Source: Candidatus Limimorpha equi (GTDB lineage Bacteria; Bacteroidota; Bacteroidia; Bacteroidales; F082). From it: a stretch of 7,319 bases of DNA. The position numbers and the translations under genes were made by a program. Below, piece by piece: positions 6,905 through 7,319 of this stretch. The stretch covers positions 1 through 7,319 of the forward strand of contig JAGHSL010000309.1 in the NCBI GenBank assembly GCA_018065885.1, given 5' to 3'. The notes beneath the pieces were generated by a model that was given only the letters and a program-made list of their open reading frames with translations, ran no database searches and was not told the origin of the DNA. The stretch's first letter is position 1. Each line of letters begins with the position of its first letter.

Positions 6905-7070
6905 TTGCTAATACTATTGTGAAATTTATAAAAAAGCTAAAACGACTAATGTCAATTACAGACTTTAACCGTTTGCAAAATTATGAAAATTTCGATATTA
7001 TTAGCATCTTTGCAAATCATTTTGCCCATGTCAGTCTATTTCACACTTGGCGAGTTGATCTTACTCTACA
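6905..7070. other. AT-rich upstream region of the lipoprotein gene
   Basis: I see no gene here. On the minus strand 6983-6976 reads TAATTTTG, an exact TAnnTTTG -7 element, which would give the lipoprotein gene a leader of about 65-70 nt. No -33 element is found at the expected distance. Two copies of the self-complementary 8-mer TTTGCAAA (6972-6979 and 7009-7016) flank the upstream side of this core and could be binding sites. Between about 7020 and 7068 nothing is recognisable. Confidence 0.4.
6976..6983 (-). promoter_or_regulatory. candidate -7 promoter element of the lipoprotein gene
   Basis: TAATTTTG on the minus strand is an exact match to TAnnTTTG. It lies 72 nt before the ATG at 6904. 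It overlaps a TTTGCAAA palindrome. The region is AT-rich, so a chance match is possible. Confidence 0.4.
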
Positions 7071-7157
7071 GTCATCGATAAGGAACGCAAGAAGAAATCC
7101 GATGCCGAAGCCAGAATCGCTGTCATTGAGCAGCAGTTGGCCGGATTGAGGAAATAA
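7071..7157 (+). pseudogene. orphan valS 3' tail, copy C
   Basis: Eighty-seven bases align without gaps to the last 28 codons and stop of valS (4577-4663). They encode VIDKERKKKSDAEA followed by RIAVIEQQLAGLRK. Over the first 81 bases only 8 differ from valS. Six changes are synonymous and two are conservative (V to I, E to D). It ends AAA TAA like copy B. An in-frame TGA at 7056-7058 closes the frame just upstream, so it is not translated as part of a longer protein. Homology stops abruptly near 7069. The terminator at 7177-7209 follows it, so this may be the original chromosomal end of valS. Confidence 0.92.
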
Positions 7158-7176
7158 AATCATTCATTACCAACAG

Positions 7177-7209
7177 AAAAGGCTCTTGCACGATGTGCAG
7201 GAGCCTTTT
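7177..7209. terminator. intrinsic terminator after orphan tail C
   Basis: Aaaaggctcttgcac (7177-7191) pairs with gtgcaggagcctttt (7195-7209) around a GAT loop. It is a 15-bp stem with a single G-T wobble, ending in TTTTCCCTTT. It lies 19 nt beyond the TAA of copy C, where a terminator of an intact valS would be expected. With A's on one side and T's on the other it may act on both strands. Confidence 0.8.
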
Positions 7210-7267
7210 CCCTTTATCAGCAACAGGTATCGTTCGCATTGCTCACTTGCCTATTGCAGAGACTAGA

Positions 7268-7318
7268 CTGCCCTTTCAGGGCGACCGAATCGGACGGTCT
7301 AACGCCCTGAAAGGGCAG
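7268..7318. repeat. perfect 16-bp inverted repeat at the window edge
   Basis: The left arm ctgccctttcagggcg (7268-7283) and the right arm cgccctgaaagggcag (7303-7318) are exact reverse complements across a 19-nt spacer. The spacer contains a further accg/cggt pairing (7284-7287 with 7295-7298). Each arm is itself a small hairpin (gccct, 3-nt loop, agggc). The structure can fold as one long stem or as two short ones. The layout resembles REP/BIME-type dispersed repeats. It may continue past the window. Confidence 0.75.
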
Positions 7319-7319
7319 C

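Larger units (their letters stand above)
4664..7157. mobile_element. putative tandem accretion of accessory cassettes at the valS 3' end
   Basis: Everything between the valS stop codon and the third valS tail is accessory: a toxin-antitoxin pair in the first segment (4664-5370) and a lipoprotein gene in the second (5371-7157). Each segment ends with a partial valS tail in direct orientation. This is the geometry expected when elements insert in the 3' end of a gene and restore it with their own tail, leaving the displaced tail at the far end. No integrase, transposase or obvious core site is visible, so the boundaries and mobility are inferred. The cargo also looks richer in A+T than valS by eye. 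Confidence 0.4.

Noticed and set aside
6868..7149. Plus-strand open frame of 93 codons spanning the lipoprotein upstream region and orphan tail C
   Set aside because: It overlaps the signal peptide region of the lipoprotein on the opposite strand and reads tail C out of its homologous frame. It shows no protein-like pattern.
7268..7318. Start of a CRISPR array at the right edge
   Set aside because: There are only two inverted arms, not direct repeats with spacers, and no cas genes are nearby.

Overview
The window looks like chromosomal DNA from an uncultured or little-studied member of the Bacteroidales (phylum Bacteroidota). The evidence is: promoter cores of the Bacteroidota type (TAnnTTTG) in front of most genes, no strong Shine-Dalgarno sequences, a PhoU-tailed Na/Pi transporter, and a lipoprotein of a kind seen mainly in this group (Cys lipobox, two Fn3-like modules and a FISUMP-like C-terminal domain). 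Species cannot be named from the sequence.

Layout. Positions 1-183 hold a possible leftward promoter for a gene outside the window and the promoter of the first gene. Positions 184-1863 (+) encode a Na+/phosphate cotransporter family protein. Positions 1964-4663 (+) encode a complete valyl-tRNA synthetase (valS) with its own promoter. A perfect 13-bp palindrome (4674-4701) separates valS from a convergent toxin-antitoxin pair (antitoxin 5013-5249, RelE/ParE-type toxin 4705-5016, both -). A bidirectional terminator (5394-5423) is followed by a large lipoprotein gene on the minus strand (5429-6904). The right end (6905-7319) has no gene. It holds the lipoprotein's upstream region, a strong terminator and a long inverted repeat at the window edge.

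The main discovery is that the 3' end of valS occurs three times. The functional copy ends at 4663, and orphan copies lie at 5317-5370 (last 17 codons plus stop) and 7071-7157 (last 28 codons plus stop). All are in the same orientation and all run to the stop codon. One follows the toxin-antitoxin module and the other follows the lipoprotein gene. They differ from valS mostly at synonymous positions, so they look like tails of different valS alleles rather than decayed duplications. The simplest reading is that the valS 3' end is an insertion hot spot. Accessory cassettes have been added one after another, each bringing a replacement tail and displacing the previous one downstream. No integrase is visible, so the mechanism (site-specific integration or homologous recombination) is inferred.

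Functionally, the left half is core metabolism (phosphate uptake and tRNA charging). The right half is accessory cargo (an addiction module and a surface-exposed lipoprotein) docked behind an essential gene.
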